From the NCBI GenBank assembly GCA_021161165.1, contig JAGHBF010000135.1, positions 1-8,055 of the forward strand: a stretch of DNA of 8,055 bases. Reading direction: 5' to 3'. Position 1 is the stretch's first letter. Each line of letters opens with the position of its first letter. The stretch comes from Candidatus Aminicenantota bacterium. GTDB lineage: Bacteria; Acidobacteriota; Aminicenantia; S016-38. This document shows, one piece after another, positions 1 to 6,400 of the stretch. The notes below the pieces were generated by a model. That model did no database searches and had not been told where the DNA came from. It saw only the letters and a program-made list of their open reading frames with translations. A program made the position numbers and the translations under genes.

Positions 1-776
1 CTTTCATCCTCCCTGTTTTAACCTTATTCTATTTTGTCTATCATGGAAGCCTGAATTACCTCTGGGATGGGATGGTGCTCTTCAATTTGAAATACCTTGA
101 TACCAGGCCCATAATTTCAAACATTGAGAATATAAGAACAGCCTTAAAGACAGGTTACAGTAATTCCACAGCATTTATTCTTCTGGGCATTTTCCTTTTC
201 ATCCAATTTTACAGGAAAAAGGAATTTCCCAGGATACTGCTATATTCATTCCCTCTTCCAATCCTATGGAGCATTGCAGATTTCCAGGGTCCGCCAGATA
301 TGTTTCCTCTTTTACCCTATGCAGCCCTCGGATTGGGATATTTATTCCAAAAAATACAGTTTAAAAAATATGATTTTTATATTGTGAGTTTAGCCCTCGT
401 TCTTATAGCAATAGTCCCTCACCGCCCTGTAAAAACATCTCTCAGCCTGCAATATGAGGAAGCCATAAAAGTAAAGGAAAGATTTAACGGCGAAATAATA
501 ACAATTGGAGCCCCGCACTTTATGGCGCTTGCAGGTTTAAAAAACCCTTCAAGATACCTTTTTGTATTAAGGGGAATTGACAAAAAAATAGAACAGGAAT
601 ATCCAAATGGAATAGATGGTTGGCTCAATTTTCTGATGAAAACTAAACCTAAAGCACTTGTAATCGGCGAAATAAAAGGGGAACACGCAAAACGAATAAA
701 AAAATGGATAAGAAAAAACTTCAGAAAATCCGAAACTAAGAGTTTTTTCAAAGTGTTTGTTAGAATAAAGAAATGA
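1..776 (+). CDS. GT-C-type membrane glycosyltransferase, 3' part (5' end outside window)
   Basis: The reading frame is already open at base 3 and runs without a stop to TGA at 774-776, giving 257 residues of a longer protein. An internal ATG at 72 is not the real start, because coding continues upstream of it. Hydrophobic segments lie near residues 1-15, 57-70, 78-92, 100-115 and 125-139 of the visible part. They are followed by a basic, soluble C-terminal domain of about 115 residues. The signature DFQGPPDMFPLLPYAALGLG (residues 93-112) and the later GAPHFMAL and NPSRYLFV stretches resemble the C-terminal part of ArnT/PMT-like GT-C glycosyltransferases, which use lipid-linked sugars at the outer face of the cytoplasmic membrane. 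The catalytic N-terminal loop is not visible, so donor and acceptor cannot be named. The stop overlaps the next gene's ATG (ATGA), which implies translational coupling. Confidence 0.7.
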   Translation, partial: FILPVLTLFYFVYHGSLNYLWDGMVLFNLKYLDTRPIISNIENIRTALKTGYSNSTAFILLGIFLFIQFYRKKEFPRILLYSFPLPILWSIADFQGPPDMFPLLPYAALGLGYLFQKIQFKKYDFYIVSLALVLIAIVPHRPVKTSLSLQYEEAIKVKERFNGEIITIGAPHFMALAGLKNPSRYLFVLRGIDKKIEQEYPNGIDGWLNFLMKTKPKALVIGEIKGEHAKRIKKWIRKNFRKSETKSFFKVFVRIKK

Positions 777-1906
777 ACTGGTTCAGAATATTAATTTTTT
801 TAACCCTCGTTATAACCATCTGGGGTGGGATTCATTTTTATGTTTACAAAAGAACAATACACTTCCTTAATATTTCAGGTGCTTTTAAAATTTACCTTGC
901 TCTGGCAATTTTTATACTTTTTTTCTCCTACCCTCTTATAAGAGCAATTTCAGGATTTCTTCCAGTTGAAATCTCTCTTGTCCTTCACATTCTTTCTACT
1001 CTCTGGATAGGAATGGTCTTCTATCTGTTTCTGTTTTTTATTCTTGCTGATCTTATCACGTTAATTTTGAGCTTAGCTTTCCCCATTCCAAAGGTAGCAA
1101 TAGGAATTGCTGTTTTTATTCTTACAATACTTACAGTAATTTACGGCTATATTGAAGCCAATAGGATCTCCACAAGAAAGATAACCATCAAAATTGAAAA
1201 TTTAAATGGAAAAGAACTCAGAATTGTTCACCTGTCTGACCTTCATCTTGGTCTTAATTTTAATTATCTCAAACTAAAAAGGATGATTCCTCATATAAAC
1301 AAATTTTCTCCTGACCTCGTTCTCATTACAGGAGACATTCTGGACGAGAAGGCAGACCGAATAAATAAGTATAAAAACCTGTTTTCCGAGATCCAATCTG
1401 GATTGGGTATATTTGCAGTTACAGGTAATCACGAGTTCTATGCAGGGAATCAGAAATCCATAGAATTCTTAAAATCTGCGGGCATAACCCTTTTGAGGAA
1501 TCAGGTTTTAACTCTTAACAATGTGGAAATAGCAGGAGTTGATGATGAAGAATTTTTAAGAAACAGTAAAAACTGGAAGGAGAACCTCAAAAACACATTA
1601 AAAAAGGCCCACAAAGAGAATATGCTCATCCTTCTTAAACACAGACCCACAGGTTTTGACATTGCAAGGGAAAATGGAGTCAGTCTGATGCTTTGTGGAC
1701 ATACCCACAGAGCACAGTTATTTCCTCTACATTTTATTACTTCAAGGGTTTATAGATATTTTTATGGTTATCATATAGAAGGCAAAATGCACATCTATGT
1801 TAACTCTGGCCTTGGGACATGGGGACCACCTTTAAGATTATTTGCACCCCCGGAAATTGTATTTATAACCCTAAAACCTGCCCCTTCCCTAAAACCTGCC
1901 CCTTAG
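773..1906 (+). CDS. Membrane-anchored calcineurin-like metallophosphoesterase
   Basis: This 377-residue protein has an N-terminal membrane region with hydrophobic stretches at about 5-24, 38-58, 66-102 and 105-127. A metallophosphoesterase domain follows from about 148. All the family's metal and catalytic motifs are visible: LSDLHLG (D156, H158), GDILD (D188), GNHE (N219, H220), KHRP (H290) and GHTH (H310, H312). The arrangement matches the YaeI/YkuE-like membrane phosphoesterases, some of which hydrolyse lipid-linked substrates such as UDP-diacylglucosamine. The substrate here is unknown. The ATG overlaps the upstream glycosyltransferase stop and has no convincing Shine-Dalgarno site, so coupling is likely. 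The last residues (LKPAPSLKPAP) come from an 18-bp tandem duplication. The TAG stop at 1904-1906 overlaps the stop of the convergent gene. An active enzyme is likely; the physiological role is inferred. Confidence 0.88.
   Translation: MNWFRILIFLTLVITIWGGIHFYVYKRTIHFLNISGAFKIYLALAIFILFFSYPLIRAISGFLPVEISLVLHILSTLWIGMVFYLFLFFILADLITLILSLAFPIPKVAIGIAVFILTILTVIYGYIEANRISTRKITIKIENLNGKELRIVHLSDLHLGLNFNYLKLKRMIPHINKFSPDLVLITGDILDEKADRINKYKNLFSEIQSGLGIFAVTGNHEFYAGNQKSIEFLKSAGITLLRNQVLTLNNVEIAGVDDEEFLRNSKNWKENLKNTLKKAHKENMLILLKHRPTGFDIARENGVSLMLCGHTHRAQLFPLHFITSRVYRYFYGYHIEGKMHIYVNSGLGTWGPPLRLFAPPEIVFITLKPAPSLKPAP
1869..1904 (+). repeat. Perfect 18-bp tandem duplication at the metallophosphoesterase 3' end
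   Basis: The unit ccctaaaacctgcccctt occurs twice back to back (1869-1886 and 1887-1904) with no mismatch. It is in frame with the metallophosphoesterase and encodes LKPAP twice, just before its stop. The second copy also supplies bases of the convergent gene's stop codon. It could be a local slippage duplication or part of a dispersed repeat; only one locus is visible. Confidence 0.95.
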
Positions 1907-3156
1907 ATTAACTGTTCTATTTTCTGGCTTACTTCATAGATAAAAGGCTGTTCCGCAAAGTCCAAATGGATAGAGCTTAAAACAAAGGCATCGTCCTGAG
2001 TATGCATCCCTTTAAAATGACTGGTACCAAAAAGCTTCCCTTCTCTAAAGCCTGCCTTCAAATCATAACCTCTTTTAGAAAGAAGGAGAAGGTCGGGTGC
2101 CCTGTCAAGATAAGAACCGCTATAAATTTCCTCCTTGTGAAACACTTTGCTTATGGGACTGTCTCCTTCGATCTCAATTGACAAAAATCTCCTCTTTAAT
2201 TCCTCCACAAGTTTTTCATAATCTTTTTTTTCTACCTTTCCCCTTGAATATTTCCCTTTCAAATGTATGTAAATTCTCGCCGGATTCAGAGCAAATGCAG
2301 TTGTGGAGGGTTCTAAGCTTTTTAAACCCTGCGATACATCTCCTATATGGAGGTATCCCCATTCTTGCAGATAAGAATTTATGTAAACTTCCTTACGGAC
2401 TCCACAAAATCCATGATCCGAAAGCACAACAGCAGGGACATTTTCTTTTCTGGCCTTTTTAAAAAGTTTACCTACCACTTTGTCCACGAGCCTGTAATAT
2501 TCCTCAAAATCCCTTCTGAACTCATGCTCAGGGTGCTCATATGCATCGAACAAAAAATGATGTAGTCTATCAGTTCCTGTTATAACAAAAAAGAATATAT
2601 TCCACTCCTCCTTCCACAGATTTTCAGCAAGTTTCATCCTTATACTCAAAGCTCTTCTGAGCTCCTTTATAAAATCCCTTTTTTTATCTCTCGCAAGAGA
2701 AAAATCTACATCTACCTTATAGCCCATTTTAATAAGAACAGGTAAAAGGGATGGTGGATAAACGGCTTTTTTTATATCAGGTGCAACGAAACCAGATATT
2801 AGTATCCCATTTATGGGTACAGCAGGATAGGTCTGAGGAAGGTTAATAACAATTGCTCTTCTGTTTTTCCTTTCCCAGAAAGTTTTTAACTTCACCTCAG
2901 AAAAACTGTGAAATCTGTATTCATATGTCTCAGGGTCAATTTCTTCAAACCCAAAAATCCCGTGTTCTCCAGGGTTGGCTGCTGTCATAAAAGAAGTCCA
3001 GGAAACCGAAGACACCGCAGGAATAGGGGCTTTCGTCTTTTTAAAGATGCCCCTTCCCCTGATTCTGGCAATACTGGGCATTATCCCTGTTCGGGAAAAT
3101 TCATCGAGCAATCCATAGGGGACACCATCTATCCCAATAATCAGAATTTTATCCAT
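1903..3156 (-). CDS. Alkaline-phosphatase-superfamily type I phosphodiesterase/phosphatase
   Basis: This 417-residue protein has the order of motifs typical of the type I phosphodiesterase/nucleotide pyrophosphatase branch of the alkaline phosphatase superfamily. GIDG near the N-terminus supplies metal ligand D10. The nucleophile loop PAVSSVSWTSF is followed by NPGEHGIFGF; S49 sits where NPP enzymes have Thr. TDRLHH gives D196 and H200, LSDHGF gives D247 and H248, and GTSHFKG gives H380. All six two-metal ligands therefore seem present. No signal peptide is seen, so it is probably cytoplasmic. It likely hydrolyses a phosphomonoester or diester, perhaps a nucleotide- or lipid-linked intermediate; the substrate is unknown. 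It is the last gene of the minus-strand operon, 12 bp after the GNAT gene. Its ATG lacks a well-placed Shine-Dalgarno site, so expression may depend on coupling. Its stop (TAA, 1903-1905) overlaps the stop of the convergent phosphoesterase. Confidence 0.85.
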   Translation of the reverse strand: MDKILIIGIDGVPYGLLDEFSRTGIMPSIARIRGRGIFKKTKAPIPAVSSVSWTSFMTAANPGEHGIFGFEEIDPETYEYRFHSFSEVKLKTFWERKNRRAIVINLPQTYPAVPINGILISGFVAPDIKKAVYPPSLLPVLIKMGYKVDVDFSLARDKKRDFIKELRRALSIRMKLAENLWKEEWNIFFFVITGTDRLHHFLFDAYEHPEHEFRRDFEEYYRLVDKVVGKLFKKARKENVPAVVLSDHGFCGVRKEVYINSYLQEWGYLHIGDVSQGLKSLEPSTTAFALNPARIYIHLKGKYSRGKVEKKDYEKLVEELKRRFLSIEIEGDSPISKVFHKEEIYSGSYLDRAPDLLLLSKRGYDLKAGFREGKLFGTSHFKGMHTQDDAFVLSSIHLDFAEQPFIYEVSQKIEQLI

Positions 3157-3168
3157 CAGATGGTAAAC

Positions 3169-4275
3169 TTAAAATTCCTTCTCGTAAACAGCAAATTCTT
3201 TGTACCTCTCGGCTCCAAGATCAAGAAGTATACGATTCATCTGGTAATTATTGTCAAGAATCCATCCCATATCGGCTTCTTTATAACCATGTTTAATGCC
3301 TTCCTGAATAGTTTTATATATGAGAAGAGCTTCAATCCCACGAAGCCTGTACTTTTCCCTCACTCCCATGGCATAAGTTCTCAGCCTGTAAATATCTTTC
3401 CTGTGAATAAGCAATTTTATTAGACCAAATGGAAACAGCCTTCCATTTGCATATTTAAGAATCTGGTTAAAATCAGGAAGGGAAAGAGAAGCACCTGCAG
3501 GCTCTCCATCTATTTCTGCAAAAAATACAATATTTGTATCCAGAACGGGTTTCAATTCTTTTGCTATGTGCTCTATTTCTTCATCCGTCAATGGCACAAA
3601 CCCCCAGTTTTTTCCCCATGCTTCATTGTATATTATTTTAAAGTTTTCTATTTCCTGTCTAATTTTTTTTATGTTCACTTTCCTCACAGGAATTTTCTTG
3701 AGCCTGTATTCCGCAACCCTTTTGAGTTTTTCAGGGATAGGATTGTCCTTCGTCAACCTGTAAGCATAAAGGAACCTTACAATTCCCATACCGTAATCTT
3801 CAAAAAGGTCAATATAATATCTGGGATTATAGGTATATTCTATAACCGGAGGGGAATTAAACCCTTTATAGAGAAGACCACATGTTTCATTTGTGGAAAA
3901 GTTCATAGGGCCTCTCATTCTGTCCATTTCTTTCTCACGGAGAAATTCTTCTGCTTTTTCAAAAAGAGCTCTGGAAACTTCTTTATCATTAATTGATTCG
4001 AAAAATCCGAAAAACCCTGTTTTTTCCTTCCAGTATTCATTATGTCTAAAGTTAACAAAAGCAGCTATTCTTCCAACCACTTCTCCATCCTTATAGGCCA
4101 GAAAATATTCTACTTCTGCATGCTTGTGGAAGGGGTGGTGGTTCCTGTCAAGAAGTTTTTTTACGTCAGAAATTAAAGGAGGCACCCAATTCGGGTCTTC
4201 CTTATAAATTTTCCAGGGAAGCATGATAAATTTTTTCAGGTCCTTTTTGCTTTCAACTTTCTTTACTTCAATCAT
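3169..4275 (-). CDS. YghO-like GNAT-fold acyltransferase family protein
   Basis: The product is 368 residues from ATG at 4275. A TTG five codons upstream would also be in frame, but AGAGGTG lies 5 nt before this ATG and decides the start. I recognise the protein as a member of the large uncharacterised family that includes E. coli YghO, with two GNAT-like halves. The first half carries EVVGRIAAFVN (residues 65-75), the GFFGFFES stretch (87-94) and RGPMNFSTNETCGLL (121-135). The second carries NEAWGKNWGFVPLT (217-230), PAGASLSLPDFNQ (259-271), a GVREKYRLRGIEALL stretch (304-318) fitting an acyl-CoA pyrophosphate-binding loop, and MGWILDNNYQMN (336-347). The expected chemistry is acyl transfer from acyl-CoA or acyl-ACP to an amine; the acceptor is unknown. 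It sits directly after the LuxE/LuxC pair, so an acyl substrate from that pathway is plausible but inferred. Confidence 0.75.
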   Translation of the reverse strand: MIEVKKVESKKDLKKFIMLPWKIYKEDPNWVPPLISDVKKLLDRNHHPFHKHAEVEYFLAYKDGEVVGRIAAFVNFRHNEYWKEKTGFFGFFESINDKEVSRALFEKAEEFLREKEMDRMRGPMNFSTNETCGLLYKGFNSPPVIEYTYNPRYYIDLFEDYGMGIVRFLYAYRLTKDNPIPEKLKRVAEYRLKKIPVRKVNIKKIRQEIENFKIIYNEAWGKNWGFVPLTDEEIEHIAKELKPVLDTNIVFFAEIDGEPAGASLSLPDFNQILKYANGRLFPFGLIKLLIHRKDIYRLRTYAMGVREKYRLRGIEALLIYKTIQEGIKHGYKEADMGWILDNNYQMNRILLDLGAERYKEFAVYEKEF

Positions 4276-4280
4276 ATTTT

Positions 4281-4287
4281 CACCTCT
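4281..4287 (-). promoter_or_regulatory. Ribosome binding site fixing the GNAT start
   Basis: On the minus strand this reads AGAGGTG and ends 5 nt before the ATG at 4275-4273. It supports this ATG over the in-frame TTG at 4290-4288, which would lie upstream of the site itself. Confidence 0.75.
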
Positions 4288-4305
4288 CAAGCTTTTTTCC
4301 TGTTT

Positions 4306-4334
4306 ATTTTAAAACTTTTATAGTGCCAGGTAAA
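4306..4334 (-). promoter_or_regulatory. Possible internal promoter between luxC and the GNAT gene
   Basis: On the minus strand TTTACC (4334-4329) and TAAAAT (4311-4306) are separated by exactly 17 nt, within the 66-bp gap after the luxC stop. Matches to the sigma-70 consensus are 4/6 and 5/6. A transcript from here would have a short leader carrying the AGAGGTG site. The gap is AT-rich, so chance matches are likely. Confidence 0.3.
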
Positions 4335-4341
4335 AATTTAT

Positions 4342-5322
4342 TTATAATTCAAAAAAATTATGCAAATTAAGACCTTTCTGAAAGAACCAGGTTAGAGGAG
4401 GAAGCTGAGATTTTCCCGGGGGTAAAGTAATGGAAGCAGATGTTTTTTCCATAAGTAAAGGAACTTCCTTCGTTGTGATAATAGCCTGGATAATGTCTTT
4501 TTTGTCCCTGAGAAAATTTAAAATTTCCTTTTCGTCTGTTTTGTTTATAATGAATACCGTTCTCTGCGGTACAAATTTCGGAAATTCCTTAACTTGAAAA
4601 AGGGCAATATTCTCTGATATTCTCCAGTTCTCACTGTAATAAACCAGAAAAGAAGTGGCATATTCAAACACATATTTGTTAAAAGTTTCCTGAGAGGGTC
4701 TAAACTTAGCTGCATTTTTGAGTTCTTGCCACAAAACTTCAAAATCAAAGTTTTCTGTAAAAATGAAAATCGGAGCGAGGCAGGCTTCTCCATCAAAGGA
4801 AAGAGCATCTTCAAAAAGTAGTGAAAGTTCGTGGAGATTTTCTGAAATTCCTATGGAAAATCTGGGGCCGAAAAATCTGTATGGCTTTCCCACTGTTTTT
4901 AAAGCTTCCCCCAGCTCTTCGCCTCCAAACCCAAGAATAAAATCAAATTTTTCTGCCATTTCAATGGCATCACAATGAGACAACCAGATAAACTTCAGTC
5001 CTGTTTTCTCCCCAAGAATCTTATAAAAAAGATTCTCTGAGGCAGGTGCCTTGAAAACTATATCAAGATCATATGAAACTATAATTGGAAGAAGTTGAAA
5101 TGGAATAATCGGGACATTTTCAGGAAGAAACACCAAGACTCTCTTTGGTCCATGGAGCTTTTCGGGAACAAACTTAGAAAGCTCTAAAGAAATATGCAAT
5201 AAAATCTCCTTTAAGACTTCTCTTTGATATCCACGGTCACTCACCCTTTCGCCCCTGTCTATAAGACGAGCAATTTCAGTTGCAGCCCTTGATGCCTTTT
5301 TTAACAATTCATCTGAAAACAT
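4342..5322 (-). CDS. luxC: LuxC-like acyl-CoA reductase, compact form
   Basis: This 326-residue protein resembles the LuxC acyl-CoA reductase family, related to aldehyde dehydrogenases, which reduces an enzyme-bound fatty acyl group to the aldehyde with NADPH. Visible landmarks are RVLVFLPENVPIIPFQLLP (61-79) followed by a KAPASEN stretch (91-97), the LGFGGEE segment (130-136), FGPRFSIGI (151-159), and FDGEACLAP (177-184) whose C181 fits the catalytic thioester cysteine. At 326 residues it is well short of luminous-bacterial LuxC (about 480), mostly at the N-terminus, so it is a reduced or divergent form. It overlaps the luxE 3' end by 14 bp, and AGAGGA lies 7 nt before its ATG, so both proteins are probably made together. 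No luxA, luxB or luxD is in the window, so light production is not implied. A divergent aldehyde dehydrogenase-like enzyme with another acyl substrate is possible. Confidence 0.7.
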   Translation of the reverse strand: MFSDELLKKASRAATEIARLIDRGERVSDRGYQREVLKEILLHISLELSKFVPEKLHGPKRVLVFLPENVPIIPFQLLPIIVSYDLDIVFKAPASENLFYKILGEKTGLKFIWLSHCDAIEMAEKFDFILGFGGEELGEALKTVGKPYRFFGPRFSIGISENLHELSLLFEDALSFDGEACLAPIFIFTENFDFEVLWQELKNAAKFRPSQETFNKYVFEYATSFLVYYSENWRISENIALFQVKEFPKFVPQRTVFIINKTDEKEILNFLRDKKDIIQAIITTKEVPLLMEKTSASITLPPGKSQLPPLTWFFQKGLNLHNFFEL

Positions 5323-6280
5323 AACCGCATCCTCTTTTTTCCTGAGTTGCCCTTCCTATAACCTCAAACTCTCCGTCTTTCACATCTACAATGTCTGGAA
5401 CCAGCAGAGCTGATACCGTACATAAATTGGCAAAATCAAAAACCTTTAATAGGCCCCTGCCCCGGGTAAAAATCTTTGCAAAATGATGTTCTCTGTATAA
5501 CCCACTGGAAGGAGCATAGAACTGGGAGAAAAGTTCGCTCATACCGTACTCAGTCCAGAACTTTGAATTTGGAAAATACTTTGCCGCAATTCTGTGCAAT
5601 TCCTGCCTTCTGTATTCATCAGGGGTCAGATCTTCACATTTGACATTTCTCACCACCGCCTTCAGATTTTTATATCCTCCTGTGTCTATAATTATAAATT
5701 CATTATCCAATCTTAGCCCTTCCTCACACATCCAGCAGATCAACTTAAAGAGCTGGGATGAAGTTAAAAATAAAATTCCTTTTTTATCCAAAAGTAACGG
5801 ATAAATTTCCTGCGGATCCAACTCATAATTCTGATTCAAATATTCCACTTCCATCTCATAGCTAAAAATTTCAAGCATATAAGAAAGGGAAGATAGCGGA
5901 AATAATCTATAAGGAGGAATCAGGGAATAAATTTTTCCCCTGAAAGGGAATGCGCGAAGGGCCGCTCTGTGATAAAGCCCTAAACTATCTTCATTAAAAA
6001 AGACTTCGCTTCTGTTTCCGGTGGTACCGCTGGATACAAATTTTCCCTTCTTCCTGCCACAGGTAAAAACTTCTGTATACTTAAAAAACTCCACAGGCAA
6101 GAAAATTAATTCCTCAATTTTTCTGAAACTACTTATTCCAAATTTCATACAAAATTTTCTGTAAACTTCATTATTTGATAGTTGAAAATTCGCTACTTCA
6201 AGGGCTAAGTCCGGCAAAAATTCTGTCCCCTCTGAAATATGTTTAGATATGGTATTAAGAATTTCTCTGTATTTGTACAT
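5309..6280 (-). CDS. luxE: LuxE-like acyl-protein synthetase
   Basis: This 323-residue protein matches the LuxE acyl-protein synthetase family, which activates a fatty acid with ATP as acyl-AMP and carries it on a cysteine before passing it to LuxC. SSGTTGNRSE (83-92) is the adenylate-forming phosphate-binding loop. IIDTGGYK (197-204), TEYGMSELFSQFY (243-255), LLKVFDFANL (277-286) and FEVIGRA (305-311) follow in the family order. The extreme C-terminus reads KRGCGYVFR; C318 fits the acyl-carrying cysteine that lies near the C-terminus in Vibrio LuxE. The size is slightly below the usual 360-380. The ATG at 6280 has no Shine-Dalgarno site but sits 7 nt after a perfect TATAAT, suggesting a leaderless message. 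The next downstream Met (residue 45) would cut into the domain. First gene of the operon luxE-luxC-GNAT-phosphodiesterase. Confidence 0.85.
   Translation of the reverse strand: MYKYREILNTISKHISEGTEFLPDLALEVANFQLSNNEVYRKFCMKFGISSFRKIEELIFLPVEFFKYTEVFTCGRKKGKFVSSGTTGNRSEVFFNEDSLGLYHRAALRAFPFRGKIYSLIPPYRLFPLSSLSYMLEIFSYEMEVEYLNQNYELDPQEIYPLLLDKKGILFLTSSQLFKLICWMCEEGLRLDNEFIIIDTGGYKNLKAVVRNVKCEDLTPDEYRRQELHRIAAKYFPNSKFWTEYGMSELFSQFYAPSSGLYREHHFAKIFTRGRGLLKVFDFANLCTVSALLVPDIVDVKDGEFEVIGRATQEKRGCGYVFR
5330..5335 (-). promoter_or_regulatory. Ribosome binding site of luxC inside luxE
   Basis: AGAGGA on the minus strand lies 7 nt before the luxC ATG and within the last luxE codons. It supports the start that makes the 14-bp overlap. 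Confidence 0.7.
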
Positions 6281-6290
6281 CAGAGAAATT
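6260..6290. promoter_or_regulatory. 10-bp perfect inverted repeat around the luxE start (candidate operator)
   Basis: aatttctctg (6260-6269) and cagagaaatt (6281-6290) are exact reverse complements separated by 11 bp. On the minus strand the luxE ATG (6280-6278) opens the loop, and the upstream arm overlaps the TATAAT (6293-6288). If transcription starts near 6281 the upstream arm is not transcribed, so a DNA operator that would block the promoter fits better than an mRNA hairpin. No regulator gene is visible in the window. Confidence 0.5.
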
Positions 6291-6293
6291 ATA
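6288..6293 (-). promoter_or_regulatory. luxE promoter -10 element, probably giving a leaderless message
   Basis: TATAAT on the minus strand ends 7 nt before the luxE ATG, so the predicted start of transcription is at or within a base of the start codon. No good -35 is seen: TTCATT (6315-6310) at 16 nt is the best, with 3/6 matches. There is no Shine-Dalgarno site in the 20 nt before the ATG. Confidence 0.5.
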
Positions 6294-6320
6294 CTGCATA
6301 ATATCCCTCAATGAATTCTT

Positions 6321-6400
6321 TTATCTAATCCTATCCTCTATAGGAAGTGCAATCAATAGCCGCTGCTTTCCATCCAAAAATCCAATTACCTTTTTATATA
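6321..6400 (-). other. Protein-like open segment, possible 3' half of a frameshifted small gene
   Basis: In the frame one base off the small ORF at 6401-6478, the minus strand is open from 6461 down to TAA at 6323-6321 and has no ATG. The part after the small ORF's stop reads like a real C-terminus: IYKKVIGFLDGKQRLLIALP followed by IEDRIR. Adding one T to the TTT run at 6404-6402 would join the two frames into a 52-residue protein with an N-terminal membrane helix and a charged tail. This may be a pseudogene, a sequencing indel, programmed frameshifting or chance. Confidence 0.3.

Noticed and set aside
1869..1906. Bidirectional terminator between the convergent genes
   Set aside because: The stop codons overlap and the repeat is direct, not inverted, so no hairpin can form.
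2908..3423. Plus-strand frame of 171 codons across the phosphodiesterase/GNAT junction
   Set aside because: It spans two real genes on the other strand, has a basic, proline- and cysteine-rich composition typical of shadow frames, and shows no domain.
4276..4290. TTG start adding five residues to the GNAT protein
   Set aside because: The ribosome binding site AGAGGTG lies inside this extension, just before the ATG at 4275, so the ATG is the better start.
4342..6280. A bioluminescence (lux) operon
   Set aside because: Only luxE and luxC homologues are present in reversed order; no luciferase subunit, thioesterase or lux regulator is seen, and the neighbours are envelope genes.
6329..6345. 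6-bp stem hairpin (tcctat / ataggat side) in the luxE upstream region as a terminator
   Set aside because: The stem is short and AT-rich, and no T-tract follows on either strand; it is not convincing as a terminator or riboswitch.
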